Shown: positions 49,500-61,515 of the stretch, piece after piece
How the letters are laid out: each line of letters begins with the position of its first letter
Position numbering within the stretch: the stretch's first letter is position 1
Source: Ifrita kowaldi
Taxonomy: Eukaryota > Chordata > Aves > Passeriformes > Cinclosomatidae
DNA length: 64,000 nt
Assembly: GCA_013398055.1 (NCBI GenBank)
Contig: VZRS01005498.1
Location: 372,001-436,000 of the forward strand
Direction: 5' to 3'
Position numbers and translations under genes: made by a program
Notes under the pieces: model-generated
The model's input: the letters and a program-made list of their open reading frames with translations, nothing else
What the model was told of the DNA's origin: nothing
Database searches by the model: none

Positions 49500-49760
49500 C
49501 ACAGCCCTGATTTAAAATTCATAAATGCTAATCCTCCATAATTTACGGTTTAAAAAGCAGCCCCACTCACAGGCCCTGTGGCTACAGCTCTGTCAGAGTA
49601 ATTATGCCGCCAAGCTGAAATTGGACTACTAACTGAGATATTAAACAGGGTAGGAAATCCTCTTCCCTGGCAGCCTACCCAATTATTCCAAATAAGCAAA
49701 CAGATTAGTGAGTAATTTTCCAGTTAAATCTGGTGATTGGTGCCAGAATTGTATGTTAAA
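49500..49760. promoter_or_regulatory. Enhancer-like block rich in ATTA cores
   Basis: The block has repeat-poor AT-rich sequence with several homeodomain-type cores: 'ctccataatttacggtttaa', 'agagtaattatgccgccaag', 'ctaactgagatattaaacag' and 'gattagtgagtaattttcc'. This density and texture resemble vertebrate developmental enhancers. It is a candidate only. Confidence 0.25.
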
Positions 49761-50982
49761 TATTCAGAAGTAAATAGATTAAAGATGAAATGTCCCCTTT
49801 TCTCAAGCTTAATTTAGTGTGTATATTAAAACTTTTTAGGGGGAAAAAAATCTCCATTGAAGTGCAATACATTTGCTTTGAAAACAGAACCTTTCCTGGC
49901 TTGTTTGCACTTGGGGCAGCGCGTTCATTAGCTGGGGCACGTTGTGCCGAGGGAGCCTTGTGCCACATTAGACACAGTATCAGCCCTGCTGTTCCTTTAT
50001 CCCTCACCTTGGAGGAGCCCTCCTGGGTGGCAGCGCTGTGAGGCTGCACGCAGCCCTGCTGGGGACCGTCGGGACAGCTTCTCACCGAGGCGGTGGGATA
50101 CCGGGTGCTGCCCATCCGTGTCGGCAGAACAGGAAAGGATTTGTAGGAATTAACAGTAAATAGGGGCATTTCTCATTCATCCTCAGTCCAGGGGCTGGGG
50201 AGTCTTTTTTGCTTCTAAATTCAGCCTGAATTTCCCCAACTGATCTGCCCAGGTTGATGTTTTTCACCTTTCCAAACACTCCTTGTGATACGATGTTTGA
50301 CTGGGATGCAAAATAGAGGGAAGGTGGGGGCAAAAGGAAGGAAAACGTGGACTGAATGCCCAACACACACAACTCCTGTATGCACAGGCAAGAGGCAGGG
50401 GAGGATGTGGGGCAGCTCAGCTGGAGCAGTCCTGGAACACCAGCAGTATGTCTGTCCCTCTGCTGCCCTCACACCACAGGCCACGAGTGCTCACCCCAAG
50501 GAGCTGACTCAAGGAGCTGTGTCCTAATTAGAGAGACAGGCAGCCTTCAGCAACTGAAGGGGTGCTGCTCTGGAGGAGCTGTGCTGACACCTGAACCACT
50601 CCAGAAACTGGCTGTGGCTTGTGGCACCTCTCCCCAGAAGGGCTGGGGTGGTAGTTGCTGCACAGACCTGGGACTGGCTGATTGCCACAGGCACTCTATG
50701 ATGATAGACCCTGGGAAGCCCAGGTGGTCCCCTCTGCATTTTAGGACTTCAAAATTCTTTCTCGAAGTGAGTCTGAAGGAAATGTTTTTGCATTCATGGA
50801 TTAAAGCAAGGATTTTTACCTAATTGCTGGAAACATGCATGTACATTTCAGTATGCAAGAGTGCCTAAGGAGAGGGAAGCTGCATTTAAGGAGCTGGAAT
50901 TGTTTTAGCACCTGATGGAATTTGCTTTGAAGTTTTTTCAAGGATCCCAAACATTATGAACAATGTTTTATGCCATTTCTAG

Positions 50983-51155
50983 GGTGTTCTTTCCAATTTC
51001 TAAAAGCTTGTTGTGCTGAGGAAGTGAACAGTCCTCTCAGTTGGCAAGCGAAGTCGAAGGAGCAGCACCTTCTTATCAAGAGATTGAGGTACACTAGCCT
51101 TGGGGTCGAAGAGCTTCAGACCTTCAGTGTTAGTTATGACTTGTCTCTTGGGCAG
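50983..51155 (+). other. Candidate coding exon A
   Basis: An acceptor (GTTTTATGCCATTTCTAG ending 50982) and a donor (TGGGCAG/GTGAGA at 51155/51156) bracket 173 bases. After two bases, 57 codons are open to the donor, so the exon ends at a codon boundary. The peptide is protein-like: CSFQFLKACCAEEVNSPLSW, then a Lys-rich part, then LQTFSVSYDLSLGQ. CpGs occur in the frame. The next block (51913) is open only in the phase this exon would supply. The family is not recognised with confidence. A coding role is possible but unproven. Confidence 0.3.
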
Positions 51156-51912
51156 GTGAGAGGACCAGTTCATTCTTAGGTCTGAGTTACATATTTTCAA
51201 TATTTTAAGTCCTAATGCATTCTCTAGAGTGAAAAATGTAGAGTTTTTATGAATTTTCCAGTGTTGACTGCTTTGGAATACAGGAGGTGCATAATCTCTG
51301 TCCTTCCTGAGAAGTTCCGGGGTTTGGTGATGGGACTGGGTCCTTAAGTTAAATAACTTGATCACAAAAAAGCCAGCAGATGTTAGACCTGACAGGGTAT
51401 TTATTTAGATCAGCCCCTCTCATACCTGGGCACAGTGGGCTGAAGGAGGCAGAAACTTCTTAGCCATTGGCCCACAGATTTGCTTTTCCACTGGGAAGTG
51501 CAAAAGCTGCACAGTAGGTAATGCTGAACACATGCCTAGAAAGGATTAGCTGAACTTCTGCACATCCCAGAGGCTTTTCCTTCTGCTGCATCCTCCCTGG
51601 AGAGGCTTTTTCACCTCAGCCCTCTGCTGGAATGTGCCTTAAAGGCATAATCGAGCTCATAAAAATTAAATGGTGTGCAGTCGTTAAAACAAAACAAAAG
51701 GACCCTAACTAAATTTTATTCAATAAATTCTCTAGAATCAATCCGTTTTTGTTAATGTCAGAACTCACAGCATAGTTTCTCTTTCTGTGTTTCACGGGGC
51801 TGTAGGGGCTTTTGCTAAGGTTTGGGTTTTTTCCACACCACTACACACAACAACATTTTGGCTTTGAATTGGGAAGAGTTAAAGTCAAAACTACAATTTA
51901 TTTTCTTTTTAG

Positions 51913-52018
51913 CTTGTGAACATCCTTTGGATCAAATCTAAAGGCTTACCTGTTCAGCTGGAATGGATTGATGGATGTGAAGGGATCCAGGATGATGATA
52001 GAGCCCTGTGGATGCCAG
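51913..52018 (+). other. Candidate coding exon B
   Basis: A very good acceptor (CAATTTATTTTCTTTTTAG ending 51912) is followed by 106 bases and a donor (TGCCAG/GTAGTT). Only the frame starting at the first base is open: 35 codons (LVNILWIKSKGLPVQLEW, then an Asp-rich part, then RALWMP) plus a first G of a split codon. The phase agrees with exon A upstream, and it leaves a phase-1 junction that the block at 58032 can continue. Read with exon A, the segment around SYDLSLGQLVNILWIK slightly resembles the C-terminal PLAT domain of LPL-type lipases; this is a weak, by-eye impression. Confidence 0.3.
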
Positions 52019-55000
52019 GTAGTTAGTTACATGACACTAGATTTCTAACAACATACAATTTCTACCTCTCTGATAAGTTCACCCAGTAGCTCTAAAGATG
52101 TGTTTTCTTGATTATTTTTATACTAATGGTAACAAAGTGGGAGAATTTATGGCATCCTGTCTGCAGAGATCCTTACCACACACTCTCACTGCCAGAATGC
52201 TGATGGTTCAGCATGCGCTGCACATTTCAGACCTTCCTTGTATTGAGGGAGAGTTGTGAGTCTTATTGCTTCAAAGTACTCCAAATGTCAGTGCATTCCA
52301 AGTATCTCACGTCTCCTGTCTGCTGCCCTGTCCCTCTAAGCCAGGGATTTTACAGTTTTTCTAAATATGATAGAAGTCACTTGAAGGATGTCATTCTCAG
52401 GCAGGTTTATCAGCTGGGTCCTCCTTAGTAGAAGCCATTTGAGTCTCCTGCATAGTAAAACAAAATGTTTTCAGTTTTTTCCTGAATCTTTAAAATCTTC
52501 TCTGTATGAATATTACTTTCCACTTGCCTGTTAGATCTTTGTGGTCAGCCTGGGTTTATGTACATTTGGTCAATCATTCTAAGGTTGTGAAAGGCCATCA
52601 CACGGGAGCTAGAAAGTAAGTGAACGTGAAGGGAGAGAGCTGGACACAAAATTTGACATGATGGAATGGGTCAAGTATCCATTCACCAACTGTAGTTTCT
52701 ATTCCTGCCTCTGTGAGTGGTGCTTTCTGAAGATTCTGAGCAGTCTGGGCTCATCTCACTGGTTTTACCCATTCTATTCACCTACCATTTAGGTGAGTGA
52801 AGAATTTATTATTAGTCCCTGACTTTGTTTATTCTTGAGTCCCAGAAGCACAGTGCTTAGTGGCTGTAACCAGTGAATTCTCTGTAGTAAAAACACTGAT
52901 ATTTGTGTCCTTAGAGTTGCCTGTATACAGCCCTTTTGAAAAGAATTAAAATCTTTCTCATATGCTTCCTCAATGATATCCTGCTACAGTGAGTTCCAAA
53001 GGTTAATTATATGTTTTTCTCTAAGCTACTTCACTAATAGGGTCCTCAGGATGAGGGTTGCTGACCCTTTTAAGCCAGTGAACTAAAGCAAACAGCAAAA
53101 CAACCCACTCAGGCTGTTAGCTTGTGGGTGGGTGTTTGTCTTTCTTGATTCCTTTTCGTCAGGGCAGCCTTCCTGGAAAGACAGGTAATCAAGCTTCCCC
53201 TCAAGAAGGTGACCAGACAGTCTCTGCTGGCATCATGGAAACAGAGATGAAGGCAATGCTTACGTTCTTGATTATCCTAAGTGCTAGTATTTTGGTTTTG
53301 AGAAGAGGTTGTGCCACGATCACCTTTCCTCACTGCTGGCGACCCTCTGGTACCCCCCTGGAGGAGCCTGTACAGCCCTGCCCCGGGTTGGCTCAGCCGA
53401 GGTTCAGGAGTGGCTGGGGGGCAGGCCTGAACTCTAAGTGGCCAGTTCTGTCCACTAATGCATTCCCTCTTTGCTGTGTTTTAAATGCTTCTAAATGTGA
53501 ATGGGAGTAGAAATCACTTTGGAAACTTGGAACAGAATGCCATGAAAAAGAGCTCCTTAAAGGAATGAATGAATATAATTTAATCTGTGTTTGTAGCATT
53601 TAATCTTAAAAACCTTATATCTTCTGTATTTCATGTATCTGTTTCCCTGAAGAAAGCAGATAAGGGCATCCAGTGCTTCAGCAGCTCGTGCCAGTGCCAG
53701 TGAACCTGAAATGGAACACGTGGCTGTAAATAAAAGACAGGTGCTCAGCACACACTCTCATTATTAGCTAAGGTGTGCCAGTGGCACTGTGAGGATTTTA
53801 AGGGAGCCTTGCAGGAGGTGAGATCAGCAAGGGTTTCCAGTCTCTCTGGTGTCATTGCCTGGATGCAAGGACAGCTCAGACCTCGTGGCACAGGAGATGC
53901 ATGCAAGAGTGAGAATTTTGCACCCTTACACTGGTCCTGTGGTTACAGGAGAAAGGGAAGAAGGTTTCTGGAATAGATTTTCTGAACACGTGGCCAGTCT
54001 CAGCCAGGCCCTCTGTTTCTGACATACATGATGCAAAAGATCATTCAAGAGATGAATTGATGTTTGTCACACTGAAGAGACCAGCCCTATATTTCTCCTT
54101 GAAATTGTCCTCTGGAGCACTGTTGTATCCAAAGGCTGATGAGGGCAGGTTCCAGGCTCATGTATCTCCTGTTTAAGACCTCACACTGGCTGCCCAGGAA
54201 AAGAAACCAACTGGTAGTTCTCAATTACCACATAAAATTTATAAGGAGAGATGATATCTCTTAAATAACTGGGTCCCAGACCATTTAGGGCACTACAGAC
54301 TTCAATCAGTGCCTTGAAATGTATTTATAAGCAAATAGAGCCAGGAGTGTTTTGTGCTATTAGGCCACTTCAGCAAATCACTTAAGCATTACTTAACACA
54401 TGCTAAGTCTGCTGCACCCAAGGCAAATTCTGGATATGATAAACTCTTTGTCCATAAAATGTCCCCCTCTGGATAATGCAGCACCACTTTATGGTTAAGG
54501 GTGATTGTGTGTCTGTCTGTCTCAATGGGAAGAAAAACCTGGAAGTAGAACAGTTGTGGTGTACCTGTATTGTTTGTGTGATTGGTCTGCTAAGTGCATA
54601 AATCTAAAATGATAGAATTTTGTAATATACAGTATAACCACTGGCAAGTGTTGTACATTTATTTTCACAAGTGAGGGAGTGACCCATAACTCACATCCAT
54701 CAGAGTATATGAAAGCACAGCTCACTGTAGTATGGCGAGCAAGGAAATCATTCATACACGGGGTGTTATTCACTTCAACCTTTCCCCTTTCCTGAACGCA
54801 GTCAGGATCTATACGTCTGCTGCTGCATGCTCTGTGTGCTGGCATAGATGTATGATGGCATCACAAAAACTGGAAGGGGAAGAAATGAGATGGGAACAGA
54901 AAGGAGTGTGGGCAAATGTTGTCTGAGCTGATAGAAATTTAAGTGGTCAGGCTTGTCAAGGAGAAGGAAAACTGCAGGGCTGGAGAGTGACTGAGATTAG

Positions 55001-58000
55001 AGCTGACTTTTGGAGAAATGGGAGCTGAGATAATACCTTTCAGTTCAAAAAACATGGGTGACAGCACAGAGTCAGCATGGGAGAACTGGAAATTAAAACA
55101 GTACATAAAATGGAAATTTATTTGATGTAAGGACAACAAAGTATGTATCATCCTTTCAATTCTGGTGTGGTTCCTCTGTCATTATTCCCAAATTTAATGC
55201 TATACTTTTCAACAGGACCTCTATCTTATAGCAATTTCTGTGAAAAATCCCCTTCACAAAATGGCCAGAGGAGCTGAAGAGAAACACTAATTTTGGGACT
55301 TCATCAGTTCTTGGCACCTACCTGCTTTCACCAGGCTTGCACACCCACTGTGCACTCTGCAGAAAGTCTGTGTCTTTTCCTCTGTGCTGTGTGAATGGTA
55401 AAATTGGTTTTAATCAGTTGGATACTGACCACACCAAGCTACCTAGAGAGATTGTGGTCTGACATTTCTTTGCTAGAAACAGGGCACAGCAAACTCTGTC
55501 CCAGGTTTCTAAACAAGCAGGAGACGCAAAGGAGAAGGCATGGTTATTTCCCATGTGGAATGATTTCACAAATTTGCCAAGGGACATAGAGAAATCATGT
55601 GTTAGAAGAAAGAAATGTCTCTGGATTTCCCAAACCCCAGTTTAGCAGCGCAGCTGTAAGATACGCTTCCTTTGTGCTTGCATCCAGTTGCAGCGGGGTT
55701 GCCATTCCATGGTTTATACTTGGAGAGATGGTTTGGGAAATCCCCTGGGACATGGAGGAAGAGAAGGCTGCAAGTTCAGGCGGCTTAAGTAGGAGAGAGA
55801 AAAGTTTCTTGGTAGACAAGTTGAGAGCTGTTGGCTTGCTTTTAAGAGTAATCATTTTGCAATTCCTGACAGGGCTTAGTTTTAGGTTTCTCTCTCCACT
55901 CAGCTCCTAGCCTGTGGCACATGTTACAGGTAATAACCCAGCACAGCTCAGACACAAGGGATCTCATGTGCCACATACTAGGAGCAGGGGGAGCCCAGAT
56001 ATTCCTGACCTTGATGCTGTGGCAATATTTTTTTGCCAGGACCAACTTCCTTTGCAGTGAGTGTAACCCTTTTGTCATCTGCACCGTGCTCCCCTTTGTC
56101 ATTGTGCTGCTGGACTCACATCCTTGAACTTAGAGCACAAAAACCCCTCTGGTTTTTTAACTGATGGTTTGTTTGTTTTTACTCTTTGGTCGATGCTGAG
56201 ATCAGTGATGTCAACTTGTTCTATTTGCTTTGACAGGAAAATGTTTTCAGTGTTCATTAGGATGGCATCAATTCTAACATGTGGCACACGAACATTTGAT
56301 GACCTTCATGTGGGGGAAGAAATATGTAGGCAAAACTTCCATTAGTTTGAAAAAACACTTCCACTCCACACCATTCTGATTCCTGAACCACAGCTTCAAC
56401 CAGAATTTTTGTGCAGTCCCTGTTTGTGATCTGCCAGTGGGCTCCAGACATGGAGACTGGAACTGTTTGGAACCACTCCATACGGAGTCTGGACGGAGGC
56501 AGCAGCTGGATACAGCTCTCCACTCGGCTGTAAGGAAGGGGCTGCCAGCAGCCAGGCTCCTTGGTTCTGGTTGGCTCAGCTGGTAGAGTCAGCCCAACGT
56601 AAAGGCAATGGCATCCTGTGCCTCTAAGTGCAGGACATTCCTAACGCTTTCCTGGTAGTTCCCTTCAGCAAGATGATTTCATTTGGCCTCTTTGGGCTCA
56701 TTTGCACCAATTACAGGGCTCGTTAAAAGAGCTGGAGTGACTGGCTTTGCAGCAGCTGAACTCTGAGCTTACCCACAGAAAAGGAATAGCAGGTGCTGGC
56801 TCTTCCCTTCTCAGGGCCACCTGCCCTGTGCTAACAGAGCCTCTGTCTCTGAGCAGGAGGGAAGGAAAAAGCGTGTGGCTTCCCATGGCCTCTAACAGTG
56901 TGGGCCAAGTAATAGCAAGAACTTTTGCAGTGAAGGAACCTCTTTAATAGTAGCTGGCCTGAGTCCACCAAATTCTCACTGCCCACCACAAGAGTTGCTG
57001 ACAGCCTCTGGCTGCTGTCAGCCAGTGGGTCTAGAAAGGACCAGGTAGGAAGTGAGAGGCCGTTATTTGTCCTTTGAGCCTTCCCTCTGCCTTAGAGCTG
57101 TGTAAGTCCTACCAAACAGCTCTGATTTTCCTAGTGCCAGTCTCCAGCCCTTTCCTCTGACCTATCTTAGCTCTTATTTGCTTTTTTTTTTGTTTTGGGA
57201 TCCACTGTGTCTTTATATTTTTCTCTCATATCCTGTAATCAAGTGAAAGGTGTCTCTGAGGACAGAGGGGATTTGTACTCAGCCTTTGTTTGCTCTTTCC
57301 TGACGGTGCTGCCTGCTGTAAGAAAAGCCAAATGCTGCTCATATGTTGCTGTGCTCCCCTAAATTACAGAGGGTGAACGTTTATGGCTGTTCTCACTGTT
57401 GCTTTCTCCATACTTTTCTAAATGATACGTTTTCACAAGCAATTACTGAGAGAGGCAGTCAGGACTGGTTTTTGAGGTGTGCCACTTAGTGGCCTACACA
57501 TAAAAATGGGAGACAGGAGGAGGAGGATGGCAGAGGCTTAATACCATGCCTTGCTTAAGAGAATGTCCTTCAGGTGAGCAGAATCCTGCACCTTGTAAAA
57601 GTATGACTTTAATTTTGCCTTTCAAATATGAACTAAGCAGGGCTGTCAACACATACTGTGTTCTCCCTTGTCAAACCATTTCACTTGGTCTGTCAGCTGT
57701 AAACAGCTTAAGAGGCATGTCATTCCAGCATTATTATAGCACTTTTAGATTTGTTTTTAGATTGGCTCTGTATCTGCTCCTGCAAAAGGTGTAGATACAG
57801 AGATGACATGGGTTATTTATTGTGTTACTGCAAAATGCTGCTTGCTGTTTTGTGGTAAGCACTGAGTAACTCCATTTCAAATAATGGGCACTGCAGAGTA
57901 ATAATCCTGTAGTGCCATGGTAATACCATTGCCATACTTTGTCACATCACTTGTGTCAGTGGAGCAGAGTGCTTCCTTCACTGTGGATGTCTGTGCCCTT

Positions 58001-58031
58001 GCACTTCATTTGTAGTTTCTCTTTTTCCCAG
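52019..58031. other. Unique DNA, possible last intron
   Basis: About 6 kb with no recognisable gene. If exons B and C belong together, this would be an intron. A pair of splice-like sites bracketing only 22 bases occurs at 53163-53184, which is too small to trust. A tRNA A-box-like word occurs near 56575 (see the rejected items). Frames of up to 128 codons occur, with no signature. Confidence 0.5.
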
Positions 58032-58150
58032 GAGATCAGGGAAGAAGAATTAAGACGTGTGGAGAAAGAACTCTGATCAACAGACTCTGTACTTTTGTTT
58101 TTTTCAAAAAGTTGCTTTACATATTCAAATAAACAGATCTTAAGCTGTTG
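58032..58150 (+). other. Candidate 3' terminal exon with poly(A) signal
   Basis: An excellent acceptor (TTTGTAGTTTCTCTTTTTCCCAG ending 58031) precedes a short block with a canonical AATAAA at 58128-58133 and a GT-rich stretch (CTGTTGATGG) just after, so cleavage would fall near 58150. Two readings are plausible. Starting at the first base it gives 14 charged codons (EIREEELRRVEKEL) and TGA at 58074-58076. Joined to exon B in phase 1 it gives GDQGRRIKTCGERTLIN and continues to a TAA at 58130-58132 that overlaps the AATAAA. The second reading is unusual because there would be almost no 3' UTR. It could also end a non-coding RNA. Confidence 0.35.
58128..58133 (+). terminator. Poly(A) signal AATAAA
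   Basis: Canonical hexamer about 100 bases after a strong acceptor, followed by GT-rich sequence. AATAAA words are common in AT-rich DNA, so the position after the acceptor gives it its weight. Confidence 0.35.
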
Positions 58151-59421
58151 ATGGCAGCTTAACTACTTCATCCCAGAACGTTTTGACAAGAGATTTTCAG
58201 CATTTTGGTTTCTCAGGATTTTGATAACCCCTAAAAAGCATGAACTGAATTTATATGTCACATATTTAATTTATCAGAGATGCATGTATTATGTTGCAAA
58301 AGCAATAAGGAGGGAGCAAGAGGACAGGGTGATACACTCCATATTTGTGATCATCATCTTCTTCACCATGTCGTTACGAGAGAAAAAATGCACTCAAACT
58401 TTTTTTGCCAACCCGTCTGGACTTTCCCTGTGACTCCACTGAAATCCACAGAACTGAACCCATTGTCACTGCAGGGAGCCTGAGCTGCTTCCCTCGCACC
58501 TGGATGCTGCCATGTGTGTGTTGTCCCCATGTTGTTGGCTCCCTGGCCATGGACAGTGGCACAATGGGGATTTAATGTTGCTTGAGTTCTGAGCAACACT
58601 GAAGGAGAAGGGTAGATGTTTTCTCCCCGGAAATGCATTAATTTCTGGCTGTATGCATTCCATAATCTTGTCTTCAGAAATAACACAAACATGCAAACTG
58701 ATCTTCACTTTAATAGCAGACTGGAGTGCGGACCAAATGTTTTAAGAAAAATTTGTTTCATCTCTGTTTTGGGAATTAGCTGTTCTCCAGTTTTGGATTG
58801 CTTCTTTTTCTCTGCCTACATTAAAGCACAAAAAAAGATGGGATACACCTTGTAACTTCCTGGGCCCTTAAAAAAGAAGTGGGGAAAAATACAAGGAGAG
58901 AATTGCTTTTGTAAAGCTCCTAGGCTACCCTAGAATATTTTGCTCAAGAAAAGGTTCATATTTCAGCATCATACCTCAAAACCTTTTGGATATGACCCAG
59001 TACCTGTTTAGTGGTACTTCTTTCATGAGTGCTTGATAGAACTAGAATCACTGAAATTTAGAATTAGAATATTGGAATTAAGCGTGTTAGAAGTATGGAA
59101 AAGTCCTCATTTAACTTATTCAAAGCTCAGGATATTGCTATCCTTTTTCTACGGCAGAATGCCACTTACTTTATTGTGTAAAAGAGTTGTTTCCATCAGT
59201 ACTAAGCAGCACATGTCCTTAATAATTTTTAAAGCAGGAGGGGCTATTTTATTTTGCTAATTATTATGCCAACTTAAAGCACGTCAGCATAAATTCTTAT
59301 TTTATAGTAATGCTATATAGGCACAAAGGAAAACTGCGTTCTAAATAAAATTTTACACTTTGAATTTATTGTTGATGATTTTTTTTTACTCCCAAATAAA
59401 TGCTATTTTGAGTATTTTTCA

Positions 59422-59471
59422 GAAAAAACCCCCACAAAACAAACAAAAAACCCAAACCAAAACCCAAAAAC
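59422..59471 (+). repeat. A/C-rich low-complexity tract
   Basis: About 50 bases of A runs with CCC and CAAA words and almost no G or T. It is a simple sequence of slippage origin. Confidence 0.7.
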
Positions 59472-60776
59472 TGTAAAGGTTTCATCTAATTGTGAATTTG
59501 TGTTTTTTAAGTATTAAAATGTCCCCTAAATTGAAAAATCTAATTTCAGTTAATCAAAATGCTGCCAATGGAGATCACAGGTGGCTTTTCAGACATTCCA
59601 GGGTCAGAGACCCTGGCCAGAGAGTCAGGTGGGATTTGCTAAATCCGGCCTTAGTTGCTGCAACTTTCTCCTGGTACTGGATAAGCAGCATCTTTCTGAT
59701 AATTTGGGAGTTTTAGCAAGTATTTAGTATCTGAATAAATTGTTTTTAATTTGACAGGTTACAGGGTTATCGGCATCCTGCTGCTTTGGGGAGGTGGAAG
59801 GCAGGAGCAGGCACCCTTTTTTTGGTTTCCCCCTAATGGAGAGGGGGAAAATGGGAGGAGACCTGACAGCTCTTGACAGTGAGAGGGAGATAGAGTTGCC
59901 TGTGTCACGAAAAAATAGCCTCTTCTGCAAGAATGAGGAGCTAGGAAGACAAAAAATAAGCATTTTCAATATATTACAAACAAAATTATCTGCCAAAAGG
60001 GCAAGATAATTATCCTAATGTGATTTTTGACCAAGATAAATTCACATTATTTTATAAACTGGGTAACAATTTGAATCTTATGCAAAACCTAGAAATAAAT
60101 CTAAAAAATATGATAATGTAATAAAATTGAAATTATTAGCAGTCCAAGTGCCATACTTGAGGCAGTAAAACCTTTTAAGTTCCAATGGAAAATAGGCTAG
60201 TAAACCTGGAGTAAGTTACTCTACTTTAATCACTTGATAAATACCTACAATGTTTGGAAGAATTGATAGTGCCATTACAGCAACATCCCCTTTTATAAGC
60301 AGTCTGGTGCTGATTTGATTCTAATTGCTGCCAGAGGAACAGTATCAAAGCAGTGCTGCTCCAGCAGTGTAACCTGTGGGGTGAGCAGCAGCTGAAATGA
60401 ACTGCCTGGAAATGAAGGAAGCCCAGATTTTTCAAAGGCACGGATTCTAATTCTGGGAGTGATGGAGGAGGGCTGAGTAAATTCAGTGCTGGGAGAAACT
60501 ACAGAGGAAATGTTTAACGAAGAGGAAGCATGAAGTAGAAAAAACAGGCTCCTCTGAGTGCGCAAAATAGTGGGAAAACAGTGGGAGAAACGGAGAGATT
60601 TAAACATGAATGTGTGTTTGATTCCTCCCCACAAAGAATTCTCCTGCTGGGCCAGTGTGGCCCGACTACCAAACTGCAGCTCTGGCCTCCCTGGTTTCAG
60701 ACACCAAAGACCTAATTTTTAAGACACTCTTAATTAATTACAGCATCTTTGCGTACTTGTGGGCACTGTGGCCACC

Positions 60777-60802
60777 TTTTGGTGCCCGTGAACGCACCAA
60801 AA
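60777..60802. repeat. Perfect 9-bp inverted repeat
   Basis: TTTTGGTGC (60777-60785) and its exact complement GCACCAAAA (60794-60802) flank an 8-base loop, CCGTGAAC. The stem has no extension. No miRNA-like arm is visible. Confidence 0.6.
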
Positions 60803-61494
60803 AAATTAAGATTGCTTTTGCAAACTGCATCTTTAGCAATTCTCTGGTCTTTTGCAATTCCACTGCAAATCTGGATTTTACCCTTCCTGAGCAATGGAGT
60901 AGGTATCAGCATTGTACTGATGACTGCTATGATGGTTGAGGGCAATAAATTTGCCTTTATGTGGGAAAAAACCCTAGAACACATGTTTCTAGGCTGAGTC
61001 TTCTTCCAAAAACTAACAAGAAGTTGTCTTATTTTGGGAGTGGTAGAAAGAAAAGCAGGGCTCCGTAAGGAGAGAAGAGGAGGAACGTGTTTAATAGTTC
61101 TGTCATGTTAGCAACAAACCCAAGAATAAACAGAAATGCGAAGGGGAGAGGTATTTATCTTTTTAAACAAATCATGTGATAAGCTTCTCCTATAGATCGG
61201 GGACTAAGTGAAATATGTAAAATAGCTTATTGAAGAAAAAATTGCTTCAAGTGGGACTGAATGGCTCAAGAGATTAGTGATGGGATAATAGCTTTTCTCC
61301 ATTTAAGTGGTAGACCAGTTCAAATCAATTCTAGGTCTCTAGAGACTGGAAGGTGTTGCTATCCTGTGACTCCTCCGCAGTTATTTGAAATGATTTTTTG
61401 GTCTCAATTCCATCCTTAGTTGCCAGAAAATTATCCCCAACCCAATCAGCACTGAATTGCTTTGAGCTAACTCTTGTGTCCTCCCCCTAAAGAT

Positions 61495-61515
61495 GCACAG
61501 CCCTCAAGGCTGTGC
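61495..61515. repeat. Perfect 8-bp inverted repeat
   Basis: GCACAGCC and GGCTGTGC flank a CTCAA loop, giving a GC-rich short hairpin in otherwise unremarkable DNA. It is probably chance. Confidence 0.55.

Larger units (their letters stand above)
35514..50982. other. Unique non-coding DNA, right-middle interval
   Basis: No gene is recognised over 15 kb. The sequence is AT-rich with scattered simple repeats, listed separately. Frames such as the 149-codon minus frame at 41123-41572 overlap equally long frames on the other strand in GC-richer DNA and lack family signatures. Balanced, repeat-poor stretches at about 38230-38640 and 49500-49760 resemble conserved enhancers in texture. GC-richer stretches with CpGs occur at 50030-50130 and 50390-50720. 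Two splice-bounded blocks, at 44520 and 46974, are noted separately. Confidence 0.6.

Noticed and set aside
50356..50823. 155-codon plus-strand frame
   Set aside because: It lies in GC-rich DNA where stop codons are rare, and overlaps several other frames on both strands.
53163..53184. 22-base micro-exon bounded by a pyrimidine tract/AG and CAG/GTAATC
   Set aside because: Too short to support without transcript data, and it shifts phase relative to its neighbours.
56565..56640. tRNA-like A box (TGGCTCAGCTGG) followed by TAGAG
   Set aside because: No B box (GGTTCGAATCC-like) follows at the right distance, and no acceptor stem or cloverleaf can be drawn. An isolated 12-base match.
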